DNA from: Neotabrizicola shimadae
GTDB taxonomy: Bacteria > Pseudomonadota > Alphaproteobacteria > Rhodobacterales > Rhodobacteraceae
Assembly (NCBI RefSeq): GCF_019623905.1
Contig: NZ_CP069370.1
Coordinates: forward strand, 248,001-312,000
Direction of reading: 5' to 3'
Length of the DNA: 64,000 nt
A program made the translations under genes and the position numbers. Shown here piece by piece: positions 51,509-60,613 of this stretch (position 1 is its first letter; every line of letters starts with the position of its first letter). The notes under the pieces were generated by a model. That model was not told where the DNA came from and searched no databases. It worked only from the letters and a program-made list of their open reading frames with translations.

Positions 51509-52438
51509 TTACGGCAGGATATAGCCCGCCGCGCGGAACAGGCGGTACCATTCCGGGCGCGACAGCGTGACGCCCGCGCCCGCCACACATTCGCGCACAC
51601 GCTCTGGCTTTGTGGTGCCCAGGACCACCTGCATCTTCGCAGGGTGGCGGGTGATCCAGGCCACGGCGATGCCGGTGGGCGTGACGCCATGCGCCTCGGC
51701 GATCTCGTCCAGCGCCTCGTTCAGCTCGCGGAACTCGGCGCGGTCGCCGATGAAGGTGCCGTCGAACCAGGCCTTCTGGAACGGCGACCAGGCTTGCAGC
51801 GTCATCCCGTTGAGCCGCGACCAGTCCAAGAGGCCAAGCGTGCGGTCCACCGATTGCGCGTGGCCTTCCATGTTCATCGCGATGCCCTGGGCGATCAGCG
51901 GCGCATGGGTCAGCGAAAGCTGCACCTGGTTGAAGGGCAGGGGCTGGCGCACCGCGGTTTTCAGAAGCGCGATCTGGTCGGGCGTCTGGTTCGACACGCC
52001 GAAGTGACGCACCTTGCCCGAGGCGTGAAGCGTGTCGAAGGCGCGGGCGACCTCTTCGGGCTCGACCAGCGTGTCGGGCCGGTGCAACAGCAGAACGTCG
52101 ATGTAATCGGTGCGCAGCGCCTTCAGCGAGCCATCGACCGAGGCAAGGATATGTTCGGCGGAAAAGTCGAAATAGCCCTCGCGGATGCCGGTCTTGGTCT
52201 GGATCACCACGCCGTCGCGTTCTGCCGCTGTCAGGCGCAGGGCGTCGCCGAAGCGTTCCTCGCACAGGTGGCGGCGACCGCCGTAGATGTCGGCATGGTC
52301 GATCATGTTCACCCCGGCCTCGCGCGCGGCGTGATAGAGCGCGCGGATTTCGGCATCGGGCATGTCAGTAATGCGCATGAGGCCGAGGATGACGCTGGAG
52401 ACGTTCAGGTCGGTGTTGGCGATGCGGCGATGGTCCAT
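51509..52438 (-). CDS. Aldo/keto reductase (YdhF-like)
   Basis: A 309-residue TIM-barrel reductase. The catalytic tetrad is visible as D and Y in MIDHADIYGG, K in VVIQTKTGIREG and H in DVLLLHRPDTL. The NADPH-binding C-terminal region includes VVLGTTKPERVRECV. It resembles E. coli YdhF. The substrate is unknown. The start at 52438 follows GGGGGAAC; the longer frame adds an unrelated leader. Confidence 0.9.
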   Translation of the reverse strand: MDHRRIANTDLNVSSVILGLMRITDMPDAEIRALYHAAREAGVNMIDHADIYGGRRHLCEERFGDALRLTAAERDGVVIQTKTGIREGYFDFSAEHILASVDGSLKALRTDYIDVLLLHRPDTLVEPEEVARAFDTLHASGKVRHFGVSNQTPDQIALLKTAVRQPLPFNQVQLSLTHAPLIAQGIAMNMEGHAQSVDRTLGLLDWSRLNGMTLQAWSPFQKAWFDGTFIGDRAEFRELNEALDEIAEAHGVTPTGIAVAWITRHPAKMQVVLGTTKPERVRECVAGAGVTLSRPEWYRLFRAAGYILP

Positions 52439-52560
52439 GGTCGTTCCCCCCTCGTGCCTGGGAGACAGGGTTACGCGGGGCGGGCGGCGCTGTCCACCGG
52501 GCGTCAATCTGGACATTGGCGCCCCCCTGTGACAGGGAAGGCACGGCTCAGGAGGCCCTC

Positions 52561-53886
52561 ATGACCGTCACCACCCGCTTCGCCCCCTCGCCCACCGGAT
52601 ATATCCATGTGGGCAACCTGCGTACCGCGCTGATGAACTGGATGATCGCCCGCAAGGCTGGCGGCACCTTCATCCTGCGGCTGGACGACACCGATCAGGA
52701 GCGGTCGAAACAGGAATATGCCGACGGGATCATGGAGGATCTGGAATGGCTGGGCCTGACCTGGGACCGGCTGGAAAAGCAGTCGCTGCGGTTCGACCGG
52801 TATCGCGAGGCGGCGGATGAGCTGCGCGCGGCGGGGCGGTTCTACGAATGCTTCGAGACGCCGGTGGAACTGGACCTGAAGCGCAAGAAGCTGCTGAACA
52901 TGGGCAAGCCGCCGGTCTATGACCGCGCCTCGCTGCGCCTGACCGAGGACGAGCGCGCGAAGATGCGCGCCGAGGGGCGCGAGGGATACTGGCGCTTCCG
53001 GCTGGATCTGGAACGGATCGAATGGCCGGACGGCATTCTTGGCCCGATCTCGATTGACGCGGCCTCGGTGTCGGACCCGGTGCTGATCCGCGCCGACGGG
53101 CAGATCCTCTACACCTTTGCCTCGTCTGTGGATGACATCGACATGGGCGTGACCTCGATCGTGCGGGGCGCGGACCATGTGACGAACACCGCGACGCAGA
53201 TCCAGATCATGCAGGCGCTGGGCGGCACCCCGCCGGCCTTTGCGCACCATTCGCTTCTGACCGGGCCGCAGGGCGAGGCGCTGTCCAAGCGCCTGGGCAC
53301 GCTGTCGCTGCGCGACCTGCGGGCGGCCGGGATCGAGCCGATGGCGCTGTTGTCGCTGATGGCGCGGCTGGGGTCGTCGAAGCCGGTGGAGCTGGCACGG
53401 ACGCATGAGGAGCTGATCGAGGGGTTCGATCTGTCGTCCTTCGGGGCGGCGCCCACCAAGTTCGACCAGGAGGACCTGTTCCCCCTGACCCGCGCCCATG
53501 TGCGCGCGCTGCCCTACGAGGCGGTGGCCGACCGGGTGCGGATGCTGGGCTATGACGACGAAGAGGGCGAGGGCTTCTGGCAGGCCACGCGCGAAAGCAT
53601 CACGGTGCTGTCCGATCTGGGCGACTGGGCGCGGATGTTCCGCGAGGGCGCGGTGATGGCGGTGGATCCCGAGGACGAGGCCTTTGTCGCGCAGGCGCTG
53701 GAGATGCTGCCGGATGCGCCCTGGACCTCGGAAACCTGGGGCCGCTGGACCGAGGCGGTGAAGGCCGCGACGGGCCGCAAGGGCAAGGCGCTGTTCAAGC
53801 CGCTGCGCAAGGCCCTGACTGGGCGCGAGTCCGGGCCCGAGATGGCCGACATCATGCCCTTCCTGAAACTGCCCCGCCGGGCCTGA
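52561..53886 (+). CDS. gltX: Glutamate-tRNA ligase
   Basis: A 441-residue class I synthetase. The HIGH-type motif is in RFAPSPTGYIHVGNLRTAL and the KMSKS-type loop reads EALSKRLG. The anticodon-binding C-terminal half is shortened relative to roughly 470-residue enzymes. Many alphaproteobacteria have two GltX paralogues, one acting on tRNA-Gln for the transamidation route; this shorter form may be the second. It is convergent with the second TRAP cluster (12-base gap). Confidence 0.93.
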   Translation: MTVTTRFAPSPTGYIHVGNLRTALMNWMIARKAGGTFILRLDDTDQERSKQEYADGIMEDLEWLGLTWDRLEKQSLRFDRYREAADELRAAGRFYECFETPVELDLKRKKLLNMGKPPVYDRASLRLTEDERAKMRAEGREGYWRFRLDLERIEWPDGILGPISIDAASVSDPVLIRADGQILYTFASSVDDIDMGVTSIVRGADHVTNTATQIQIMQALGGTPPAFAHHSLLTGPQGEALSKRLGTLSLRDLRAAGIEPMALLSLMARLGSSKPVELARTHEELIEGFDLSSFGAAPTKFDQEDLFPLTRAHVRALPYEAVADRVRMLGYDDEEGEGFWQATRESITVLSDLGDWARMFREGAVMAVDPEDEAFVAQALEMLPDAPWTSETWGRWTEAVKAATGRKGKALFKPLRKALTGRESGPEMADIMPFLKLPRRA

Positions 53887-53898
53887 GCCCGGCGGCGG

Positions 53899-55212
53899 TC
53901 AGGGCAACAGGAACAGGGTGATCCCCGGAAAGATCACCAGAAGCGCCACGCGCAGGATGTCTGAGGCGACGAACCAGGTGATGGCGTGGTAGGTGTCGCG
54001 GATCGGGGTTTCCCGGTCCATGGCGTTGATGACGAACAGGTTCAGCCCGACCGGTGGGGTGATGAGCCCGACCTCGACCACGATCAGCACCAGGATGCCG
54101 AACCAGATCGCGGTCTGTTCCGGAGTCATGCCGAAATCCATCGTGCTGATGACAGGGAAGAAGATGGGGATGGTCAGCAGGATCATCGACAGGCTGTCCA
54201 TCACGCAGCCGAGCAGCAGGTAGATCACCAGGATGATCACCAGCACCGTCCAGGGGCCGAAGCCCCGATCGACGGCGAAGCCGGAGATGGCCTGCGGCAC
54301 CTGGGTCAGCGCCAGGAAGGCGTTGAAGAAGGCCGCGCCCAGAACGATGGCGAAGATCATCGCGGTGCCGGCGGCGGTGGCCATCAGGGCCTGCCAGAGC
54401 TTGGCGCGGCTGAGCCCGCCGGCCGCCCAAGCCACCAGCCCGGTGCCAAGCGCGCCGACCGAGGCGCCTTCGGTGGGGGTGAAGATGCCGGTGTAGATGC
54501 CGCCGACCACGACGATGAAGATCAGCATGACCGGCCAGACATCGACCAGCGCGCGCAGGCGGTCGGCCATGGGCGCACGCGGCAGGCTGCCGGCCGATCC
54601 GGGGTGGCGGCGCACGAAAAGCGCGATGACGACCATGTAGCCGAGCGCGGCGAGCAGGCCGGGCACGAAGGCGGCGAGGAACAGTTTGGCGATGTTCTGT
54701 TCGGTCAGCGTGGCATAGACCACCAGCACGACCGAGGGCGGGATCAGGATGCCGAGCGTGCCGCCCGCGGCCAGCGTGGCAGTGGACAGGCCGCCGGCAT
54801 AGCCGCCGCGTTTCAGTTCGGGCAGGGCGACCTGCGCCATGGTCGCGGCGGTGGCGAGCGACGAGCCGCAGATCGACCCGAAGCCGGCGCAGGCGCCGAT
54901 GGCCGCCATGGCGGTGCCACCCTTCAGGTGGCCCAGCCAGGCCTCGCCCGCCTTGAACAGCGCCCGGCTCATGCCGCCAAGGCCCGACAGATGGCCCATC
55001 AGCAGGAAGATCGGCACGATGGACAACGAATAGCTGGAGAAGGTCGTGTAGGTTTCGCTCTTCAGCTTGGACAGGATGATGTTCGGGCTGCCCGTCACCA
55101 TCCACATGCCGGCAAGGCCGCAGAGCATCATCGCCAGCCAGATCGGCGCGCGCAGGAAGATGAGGCCCAGAAGCACCGGGAAGGACCAGAGCCCGATCTC
55201 GATGGCGGTCAA
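53899..55212 (-). CDS. TRAP transporter large permease (DctM family), second system
   Basis: A 437-residue protein with about 12 helices, GGTLGILIPPSVVLVVYATLTEQ and the C-terminal LITPPVGLNLFVINAMD motif of DctM. The probable start is a TTG at 55212 overlapping the dctQ stop (ATTGA). The first residues after it (TAIEIGLWSFPVLLGL) agree with the family, and no ATG or GTG is near. It imports the substrate of the 55776-56807 receptor. Confidence 0.92.
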   Translation of the reverse strand: MTAIEIGLWSFPVLLGLIFLRAPIWLAMMLCGLAGMWMVTGSPNIILSKLKSETYTTFSSYSLSIVPIFLLMGHLSGLGGMSRALFKAGEAWLGHLKGGTAMAAIGACAGFGSICGSSLATAATMAQVALPELKRGGYAGGLSTATLAAGGTLGILIPPSVVLVVYATLTEQNIAKLFLAAFVPGLLAALGYMVVIALFVRRHPGSAGSLPRAPMADRLRALVDVWPVMLIFIVVVGGIYTGIFTPTEGASVGALGTGLVAWAAGGLSRAKLWQALMATAAGTAMIFAIVLGAAFFNAFLALTQVPQAISGFAVDRGFGPWTVLVIILVIYLLLGCVMDSLSMILLTIPIFFPVISTMDFGMTPEQTAIWFGILVLIVVEVGLITPPVGLNLFVINAMDRETPIRDTYHAITWFVASDILRVALLVIFPGITLFLLP

Positions 55213-55733
55213 TGCAGCGACTCCCCGGTGATCGGGCGGCTGTCCTGCCCCGTCAGTGCGCCGCGCAGCCGGTCGAAGGCCGACCAGAGACAGGTGAGGA
55301 CCAGCACGGCAGCAGGGAACAGGCAGGCGGCATAGGCCCACCAGACGGGGAATTGCAGCATCATCGTCGTCTCGCCGTTGCCGAGCTTCGACAGGAAGCC
55401 CGCCCAGAGGCGCCACAGGATCAGGGCGGCAATCAGGGCGGCGACGGTTTCCCACAGCGCCAGAAGCCACCGGTTGCCGGACTTGCCGAACAACGGCACC
55501 AGAAGGTCCACGGTGGCGTGGCCTGCCTTCAGCTGGCACAGCGGCAGGAAGGCGAAGACGGCAAAGGCGATGCCGGCCTCGACCAGTTCGAAATCGCCTG
55601 GCACCGGGCCAAGGCCCAGGCGCGAAAACGCCCGGCCCAGGATCGACACGCAGGTCATCAGGATCAGCGCCGAAAGCGCAACGCCACCGAGGGCAGCGGA
55701 GAAGGTGGCAAGGCGCCGGACCAGACTTTCCAT
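55209..55733 (-). CDS. TRAP transporter small permease (DctQ family), second system
   Basis: A 174-residue four-helix protein with DctQ features (PGDFELVEAGIAFAVFAFLPLCQL and KAGHATVDLLV). The ATG at 55733 is just past the intercistronic hairpin; an in-frame ATG at 55769 lies within that hairpin and is unlikely. Its stop overlaps the TTG of the large permease. Confidence 0.87.
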   Translation of the reverse strand: MESLVRRLATFSAALGGVALSALILMTCVSILGRAFSRLGLGPVPGDFELVEAGIAFAVFAFLPLCQLKAGHATVDLLVPLFGKSGNRWLLALWETVAALIAALILWRLWAGFLSKLGNGETTMMLQFPVWWAYAACLFPAAVLVLTCLWSAFDRLRGALTGQDSRPITGESLH

Positions 55734-55743
55734 GATCGAACAG

Positions 55744-55769
55744 TTGCCCGCCGCCGAAGCGGCGGGCAA
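55744..55769 (-). terminator. Intercistronic hairpin between dctP and dctQ
   Basis: TTGCCCGCCGC-CGAA-GCGGCGGGCAA, an 11-bp perfect stem with a GNRA-like context, lies 6 bases after the receptor stop. Partial termination or 3'-end protection here would give more receptor than permease, a known pattern for binding-protein operons. Confidence 0.7.
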
Positions 55770-55775
55770 GGCCAG

Positions 55776-56807
55776 CTACTTGGTGTTTTCGTTCATGAGC
55801 GCCCGCGCTTCGTCCAGAAGCGCCTGGCCGTCGATGCCCTGGGCCTGCATCTCGGCCACCCAGGTGGCGATGGTCGGTTCGGCGGCGTCCTTCCATTCCG
55901 CGATCTGTTCCGGCGTCAGTTCGATGATGGTGTTGCCCAGGTCCACCGCGATCTGCCGCGCCGGCGCATCTGCCGCCTGGCTGACCTTGCCGGCATTGGC
56001 CGAAAACTCGAGGCCCGAATTGGCGTCGATCACCGCCTTCAGATCATCGGGCAGGCCGTCATAGACATCCTTGTTCATCGCCAGGATGAAGGCCGAGGTG
56101 TAAAGCGGCGCGCCCGGAAACTCGGTGTGGTTGGTCACCAGTTCCGAGGACTTGATCGAGGCCGTCACCTCCCAGGGCAGGATGGTCGCGTCGATCACGC
56201 CCTTGGACAAGGATTCCGGCACCGCCGGCACCGGCATCCCCACGGCGGTGGCGCCCAGGTTCGTGGCCATCATGTTCGTCACGCGGGTGGGCGCGCGCAG
56301 TTTCACGCCGTTCAGGTCGGCCGGGACCGTGATGGGCGTCTTGGAATGGATCAGCCCCGGCCCGTGAGTCCACATGCCAAGGATCTTCACGTCCTGGAAC
56401 TCGGTGTCGAACATGTATTTCTCGCCAAGCGTCCAGTAGGTGCGCGAGGCGGCTTCGGCATCGGTCATCAGGAAGGGCAGTTCCATCACCTCGGTCCGCG
56501 GGAAGCGGCCGGGGGTATAGCCGGGCAGGGTCCAGACCACATCGGCCACGCCATCCGTCACCTGGTCGATCAACTCGCCCGGCTTTCCGCCAAGCTGCAT
56601 CGCCGGATAATGCTCGAACACGATGCGGCCGCCGGATTCGGCGGTGATCTTCTCCATCCAGGGCACCAGAACGCCGGCCGGCACCGGCGCCTGCGCGGGC
56701 AGGAACTGGTGCAGCTTCAACGTGACAGTGTCCTGCGCGGAGGCCAGCCCCGGCATCAGCGCGGCAACCGCGGTCGCGGCAAGAATTGTCCTGCGGGTCA
56801 GGGTCAT
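55776..56807 (-). CDS. TRAP transporter solute-binding protein (DctP family), second system
   Basis: A 343-residue periplasmic receptor with a Sec/Tat-like leader (LTRRTILAATAVAALMPG, cleavage after ASA). Landmarks are HPxxQLGG-like HYPAMQLGGKPGELIDQV, GVKLRAPTRVTNMMATNLGA (the substrate-Arg region) and GVIDATILPWEV. It is the first gene of a PQM-ordered operon. The nearest upstream genes are rpe-gph, with no catabolic enzyme nearby, so the ligand cannot be guessed beyond an organic acid. Confidence 0.92.
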   Translation of the reverse strand: MTLTRRTILAATAVAALMPGLASAQDTVTLKLHQFLPAQAPVPAGVLVPWMEKITAESGGRIVFEHYPAMQLGGKPGELIDQVTDGVADVVWTLPGYTPGRFPRTEVMELPFLMTDAEAASRTYWTLGEKYMFDTEFQDVKILGMWTHGPGLIHSKTPITVPADLNGVKLRAPTRVTNMMATNLGATAVGMPVPAVPESLSKGVIDATILPWEVTASIKSSELVTNHTEFPGAPLYTSAFILAMNKDVYDGLPDDLKAVIDANSGLEFSANAGKVSQAADAPARQIAVDLGNTIIELTPEQIAEWKDAAEPTIATWVAEMQAQGIDGQALLDEARALMNENTK

Positions 56808-56931
56808 TTCGTTTCCTCCCTTGCTGCGGCGCGGATGCCCCGGAACCGGTGGTCAGCGCCCGTGATGCGGGGATCGTCCGGGATCGGGCAGCGCGCGTCA
56901 ACCGCATAGGTTGCCGTGGGCCTGTCGTGCG

Positions 56932-57585
56932 TCAGCGCGCCAGCGCCCGGTTGACCAGCGCCGGCAGGTCGTCAAAGCGGGAAAAGGCGAAGTCATGCGG
57001 CAGGTCGGCCAGCGGCGACTTGCGGTAGCCTTCGGTGAACAGCGCGAAGGTCACCGGCAGGGCGCGGGCCGTGGCGGCATCCACCTCGCTGTCGCCCACA
57101 AACAGCCTGGGTCCGCCAGGCAACGCTTCGTAGGCCCGGGCGAGGGGCAGCGGGTCAGGCTTTGTGGCGGCTGTGCTGTCGCCGCCGATCACCACGGCGA
57201 AATGGCGGTCCAGCCCCAGGCGCCGCAGAATCTCGCGCGCCGGGGTCTCTGGCTTGTTGGTGCAGATGCCAAGCGCATGGCCGGCCTCGGCCAGATGTTC
57301 CAGCACCTCGGGCACGCCGGGATAGGGGCGGGTCAGTGTAGCGGGATCGGCCGCGTAATGAGCAAGGAACCGGGCCAGCCAGTCCGCATGGCCGGTGGTT
57401 TCACCCACCGCCCCCATCACACGCTCGACCAGCCTGGGCGCGCCGTTGCCGACAAAGCTCTGGATCCTTTCGGGGGCCAGCGGCGCGTGGCCGTAATCGG
57501 CGAGCATCCGCACGCAGGCGGCATGGATGTCGGGCGCGCTGTCGATCAGCGTGCCGTCCAGGTCGAAGACCAGCGCGCCCGTCAC
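56932..57585 (-). CDS. gph: Phosphoglycolate phosphatase
   Basis: A 217-residue HAD phosphatase. Motif I is FDLDGTLIDSAPD (about 6-18), motif II CTNKPE, the Lys ATKPDPLPL and motif III VGDSEVD. It dephosphorylates 2-phosphoglycolate from photorespiration or DNA repair. The GTG start overlaps the rpe stop (GTGA). The rpe-gph pairing is common in proteobacteria and in Calvin-cycle clusters, though no other cbb genes are here. Confidence 0.9.
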   Translation of the reverse strand: MTGALVFDLDGTLIDSAPDIHAACVRMLADYGHAPLAPERIQSFVGNGAPRLVERVMGAVGETTGHADWLARFLAHYAADPATLTRPYPGVPEVLEHLAEAGHALGICTNKPETPAREILRRLGLDRHFAVVIGGDSTAATKPDPLPLARAYEALPGGPRLFVGDSEVDAATARALPVTFALFTEGYRKSPLADLPHDFAFSRFDDLPALVNRALAR

Positions 57586-58265
57586 GTTGCGGCTTCGGCG
57601 GCGGCGCGGATGGCGCGGATGTTGGCGCCATAGGGGGCCGGGTTGGCGACCGAGCCGCCCTTGAACACGGCCGAGCCCGCCACCAGAACGTCGGCCCCCG
57701 CTGCCGCAACCAGGGGGGCGGTGTCGGGCGTCACGCCGCCGTCGATCTCGATCAGCACCGGGCGGTCGCCGATCAGTGCGCGCAGCTTCGCGACCTGCGC
57801 CACCTGGGTGGCGATGAAGCTTTGGCCGCCGAAACCGGGGTTCACCGTCATCACGCAGACGAGGTCCACCAGATCCAGCAGCGGCGCCGCCGCCTCGACC
57901 GGCGTGCCGGGGTTCAGCGCCAGCCCCGCCTTGCAGCCTGCCGCACGGATCGCTTGCAGGGTGCGGTGCACATGCGGGCCAGCCTCCAGATGCGCGGACA
58001 GGTAATCGGCGCCGGCGTCGGCGAAGGCAGCGATATAGGGATCGACCGGCGCGATCATCAGGTGGACGTCCATCACCGTGCGGATGTGCGGCCGGATCGC
58101 CTTGCACAGTTGCGGCCCGAAGGTGAGGTTCGGCACGAAATGGCCGTCCATGACGTCGACATGCACCCAGTCCGCGCCCTGATCCTCGATGGCGCGGATC
58201 TCGGCGCCGAAATTGGCGAAGTCGGCGGAAAGGATCGAGGGGGCGATCCGGATGGCACGGGTCAT
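57582..58265 (-). CDS. rpe: Ribulose-phosphate 3-epimerase
   Basis: A 227-residue TIM-barrel enzyme that interconverts ribulose-5-P and xylulose-5-P. The signatures are SILSADFANFG (about 9-19), DWVHVDVMDGHFVPNLTFG, VMDVHLMI, VMTVNPGFGGQSFI and EIDGGVTPDTA, with catalytic Asp residues in DVMDG and DGGV. It starts at 58265 and is translationally coupled to gph. Confidence 0.96.
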   Translation of the reverse strand: MTRAIRIAPSILSADFANFGAEIRAIEDQGADWVHVDVMDGHFVPNLTFGPQLCKAIRPHIRTVMDVHLMIAPVDPYIAAFADAGADYLSAHLEAGPHVHRTLQAIRAAGCKAGLALNPGTPVEAAAPLLDLVDLVCVMTVNPGFGGQSFIATQVAQVAKLRALIGDRPVLIEIDGGVTPDTAPLVAAAGADVLVAGSAVFKGGSVANPAPYGANIRAIRAAAEAAT

Positions 58266-58387
58266 GGCGGCGGTCCTTCGGACGGGGAGGGGCGGCCCGC
58301 GCAGGGCCTGGCAGCTTGTCCGCGGTTATGCGGCAATGCGCGCCGGCGTCAAGCCGCCCCCGGTTAGGCTGGCGCGGTCGCCGTGCC

Positions 58388-58417
58388 GCAGCATCCTGGC
58401 CTTGCCCAGGATGCTGC
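58388..58417. terminator. Strong 12-bp hairpin in the rpe / TPR-gene divergent region
   Basis: GCAGCATCCTGG and CCAGGATGCTGC form a perfect 12-bp stem with a 6-base loop. It is upstream of both flanking genes, so it is not an obvious terminator for either. It may be an operator, a 5'-UTR structure or a stray insulating hairpin. Confidence 0.5.
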
Positions 58418-58549
58418 GCGGCTGCTGCAATGATGGGACGTGGCTCGGATTTGCACAGGTATCGGGCTGTGAAGCATTGATCTTGATGGGGGGAATGTGT
58501 CTTCCTGCCTATGTTGGCGTGTCCCCGCCTGGATGCGCACTAGGTTTAG

Positions 58550-60613
58550 GTGCCCATAGAGTTTGATGATCCTGCAAGTGCCAGGTGCATGAAGAGCTTT
58601 TTAGAGGAACATTTGCCCGTGGCCGCCGAGTTCGATCAGACCAGTTCCCCCAAGGGCGCACCCGTCGAGGCCGCAGCCCGCAAGGCGAGGCCGCGTCCGG
58701 GCGCCCCTGACCCGGCTGACCTGAAGCGCATCCGCGATCATTTGGCGGATCGTGAGGCCCGGGAGGCAGAGCGCCTGTGCCGGCGGGTTCTGCAGGCCCA
58801 GCCAGGGCATCATGCCACGCTTGCGCTTCTGTGCCGCGCGCTTCTGGCGCAGAACCGGCTGGACGCCGCCCGCGGCATTGTCGACCGGCTCGACCGGCTC
58901 AAGGCCGAACCGGACCTGCGCCAGTCGCTGCGTGAGGTGGTGCAGGCCGCCGAACGGCGCCAACTGGAAACCGACCTTCGCGCCGCGCTCAAGGCCGAGG
59001 ACCTTGCCACAGCCCGCGCCCTGCTGGATACCGCGGCGCCGGATCGCAGCGGGCACCCCACCCTTCGCAAGGCCAGCATCCGCCTTCTCATCGCCGAGGA
59101 ACGTCTGGCCGAGGCCGAAGCGGAATGTCGCGCCCTCCTTGCAGAATCCGAAACCTCGGGGGGCGAGTTCCAGTTGTGCAACGTCCTGCGCCGGCAGGGC
59201 CGCCATGCCGAGGCGCGGGAGCTGTTCCGCAGCCGGCTGTGGACCGGCGAATTCACGCCGGAGCAGCGGGCCGAGGCTCTTGGCTGGCTGGTCGAGGGGC
59301 TGACCGCCGCTGAGGCAGAGGCTTTCCTTGGCGAGCTTGAAGCGATCCGCGCCCCCACGACCGCTGAAATGGCGCGCATGGCCATGTTCGAGGCGCGCGT
59401 CGGGCGGCCTGCGCTGGCGCTGTCCCGGCTTGAGGCGCTCGACAGGGAAGGCCAGCTTTCCCCGCTGATGGCGGTTCAGATCGTCAACTGCCTCGTGCAG
59501 ACCGGGCGCCTGGACGAGGCGATGGCGCGTATCGGTGCGATGAAGTCATCCGATCCGGACAACCCCGACTGGCACCTGAAACAGGCGATCGTCCATCACT
59601 TCCGCAACGAACCGGACGCCGCGGCGCGCTGCATTGCCGAAGGGCTGAACCGCTGGCCCGGTGAACACAGGCTGCTGCGGGCCTTGCAGATGGCGGCCTT
59701 TCCGCCAGCGCGGCTGGAACGCCTGGTCGCGCGGATCGACGCGGCCCGGCGGAAGGCAGAGTTCTCCGATGCCGCGAACCTGGAATTCGCGGTCGCGGCG
59801 CTTCAGGCGCGCGCGGTCGCGCCGGCGATGGACGCCCTTGGCGCCGTTCAGCCGGGCCGGAGCGAGCCGCAACTTCTGGCCGCCGATCTGCGGCGGCTCC
59901 TGTCGGACTGTCCGGAAGATCTGGTGCAGACGCGCGCCCGGTTCCGCGACGATGTGCGCGCGTCCATGCAGGTCGTTCAGGCTGCTGGCGCCGTGGCAAC
60001 CGTGGTGATCTTTCCCAACCTGCGCGGGAACTTCGGGCTGCTTCCGCTGGATTTCGCCGATGCCCTGTTGTCCCGGCATCCAGTCAACGTGATCTATCTG
60101 CGCGACCGGGGCCGTTCCGCTTTCCTTGCCCCGACGCAGGATCTGGGCGGCTCGGTCGATGGACTTGCCGATCTTCTTCGCCAGCAGGCACGCGATCTTG
60201 GCGATCTGCCGGTCTTGACCATCGGGACCAGTTCCGGGGGCTTCGCGGCCCTTTGGCAGGCGGCGGCCATCGGGGCACGGGGCGCCATCACCTTTTCAGG
60301 CCCGACCCGGCTTCATTCGTCCGAGGACCGGCCAGCCGATTCCAACCGCCGTGTCGGCCTGTCCTTCCTCGAGGGCTTGCCTGAAGAGGCGCGCGATGTC
60401 ATCCCGGCGCTTCGGGCCCGTGCGGGCCTGCGCATCTGGCACATCGCGGCCGCGGACCATGCGGAAGACCGCCGCCAGCAGGCGCGCATCGCCGGCCTGC
60501 CCGGTGTCGAGACCATGGTTCTGGACGGCGCCGCCTCGCACAACACGCTGCTGCCCGCGGTTTTGTCCGGACTGTTCGACCGGCTGATCGCGGATGCGCT
60601 GGAAGGTCTTTGA
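58550..60613 (+). CDS. TPR-repeat protein fused to an alpha/beta-hydrolase domain
   Basis: A 687-residue cytoplasmic protein. Residues about 45-440 are tandem helical repeats of TPR type (pairs of about 34 residues such as AEAECRALLAESETSGGEFQ). From about 480 a hydrolase-like domain begins (VVIFPNLRGNFG), with nucleophile Ser in the elbow TIGTSSGGFAAL and a late His in DGAASHNTLLPA. It heads a coupled operon with a methyltransferase, pyruvyl-transferase-like proteins and an acyl-AMP-ligase start, suggesting a role in making or transferring a modified glycan or lipid. The start is GTG 58550 or ATG 58589; both ribosome sites are weak. Confidence 0.75.
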   Translation: MPIEFDDPASARCMKSFLEEHLPVAAEFDQTSSPKGAPVEAAARKARPRPGAPDPADLKRIRDHLADREAREAERLCRRVLQAQPGHHATLALLCRALLAQNRLDAARGIVDRLDRLKAEPDLRQSLREVVQAAERRQLETDLRAALKAEDLATARALLDTAAPDRSGHPTLRKASIRLLIAEERLAEAEAECRALLAESETSGGEFQLCNVLRRQGRHAEARELFRSRLWTGEFTPEQRAEALGWLVEGLTAAEAEAFLGELEAIRAPTTAEMARMAMFEARVGRPALALSRLEALDREGQLSPLMAVQIVNCLVQTGRLDEAMARIGAMKSSDPDNPDWHLKQAIVHHFRNEPDAAARCIAEGLNRWPGEHRLLRALQMAAFPPARLERLVARIDAARRKAEFSDAANLEFAVAALQARAVAPAMDALGAVQPGRSEPQLLAADLRRLLSDCPEDLVQTRARFRDDVRASMQVVQAAGAVATVVIFPNLRGNFGLLPLDFADALLSRHPVNVIYLRDRGRSAFLAPTQDLGGSVDGLADLLRQQARDLGDLPVLTIGTSSGGFAALWQAAAIGARGAITFSGPTRLHSSEDRPADSNRRVGLSFLEGLPEEARDVIPALRARAGLRIWHIAAADHAEDRRQQARIAGLPGVETMVLDGAASHNTLLPAVLSGLFDRLIADALEGL

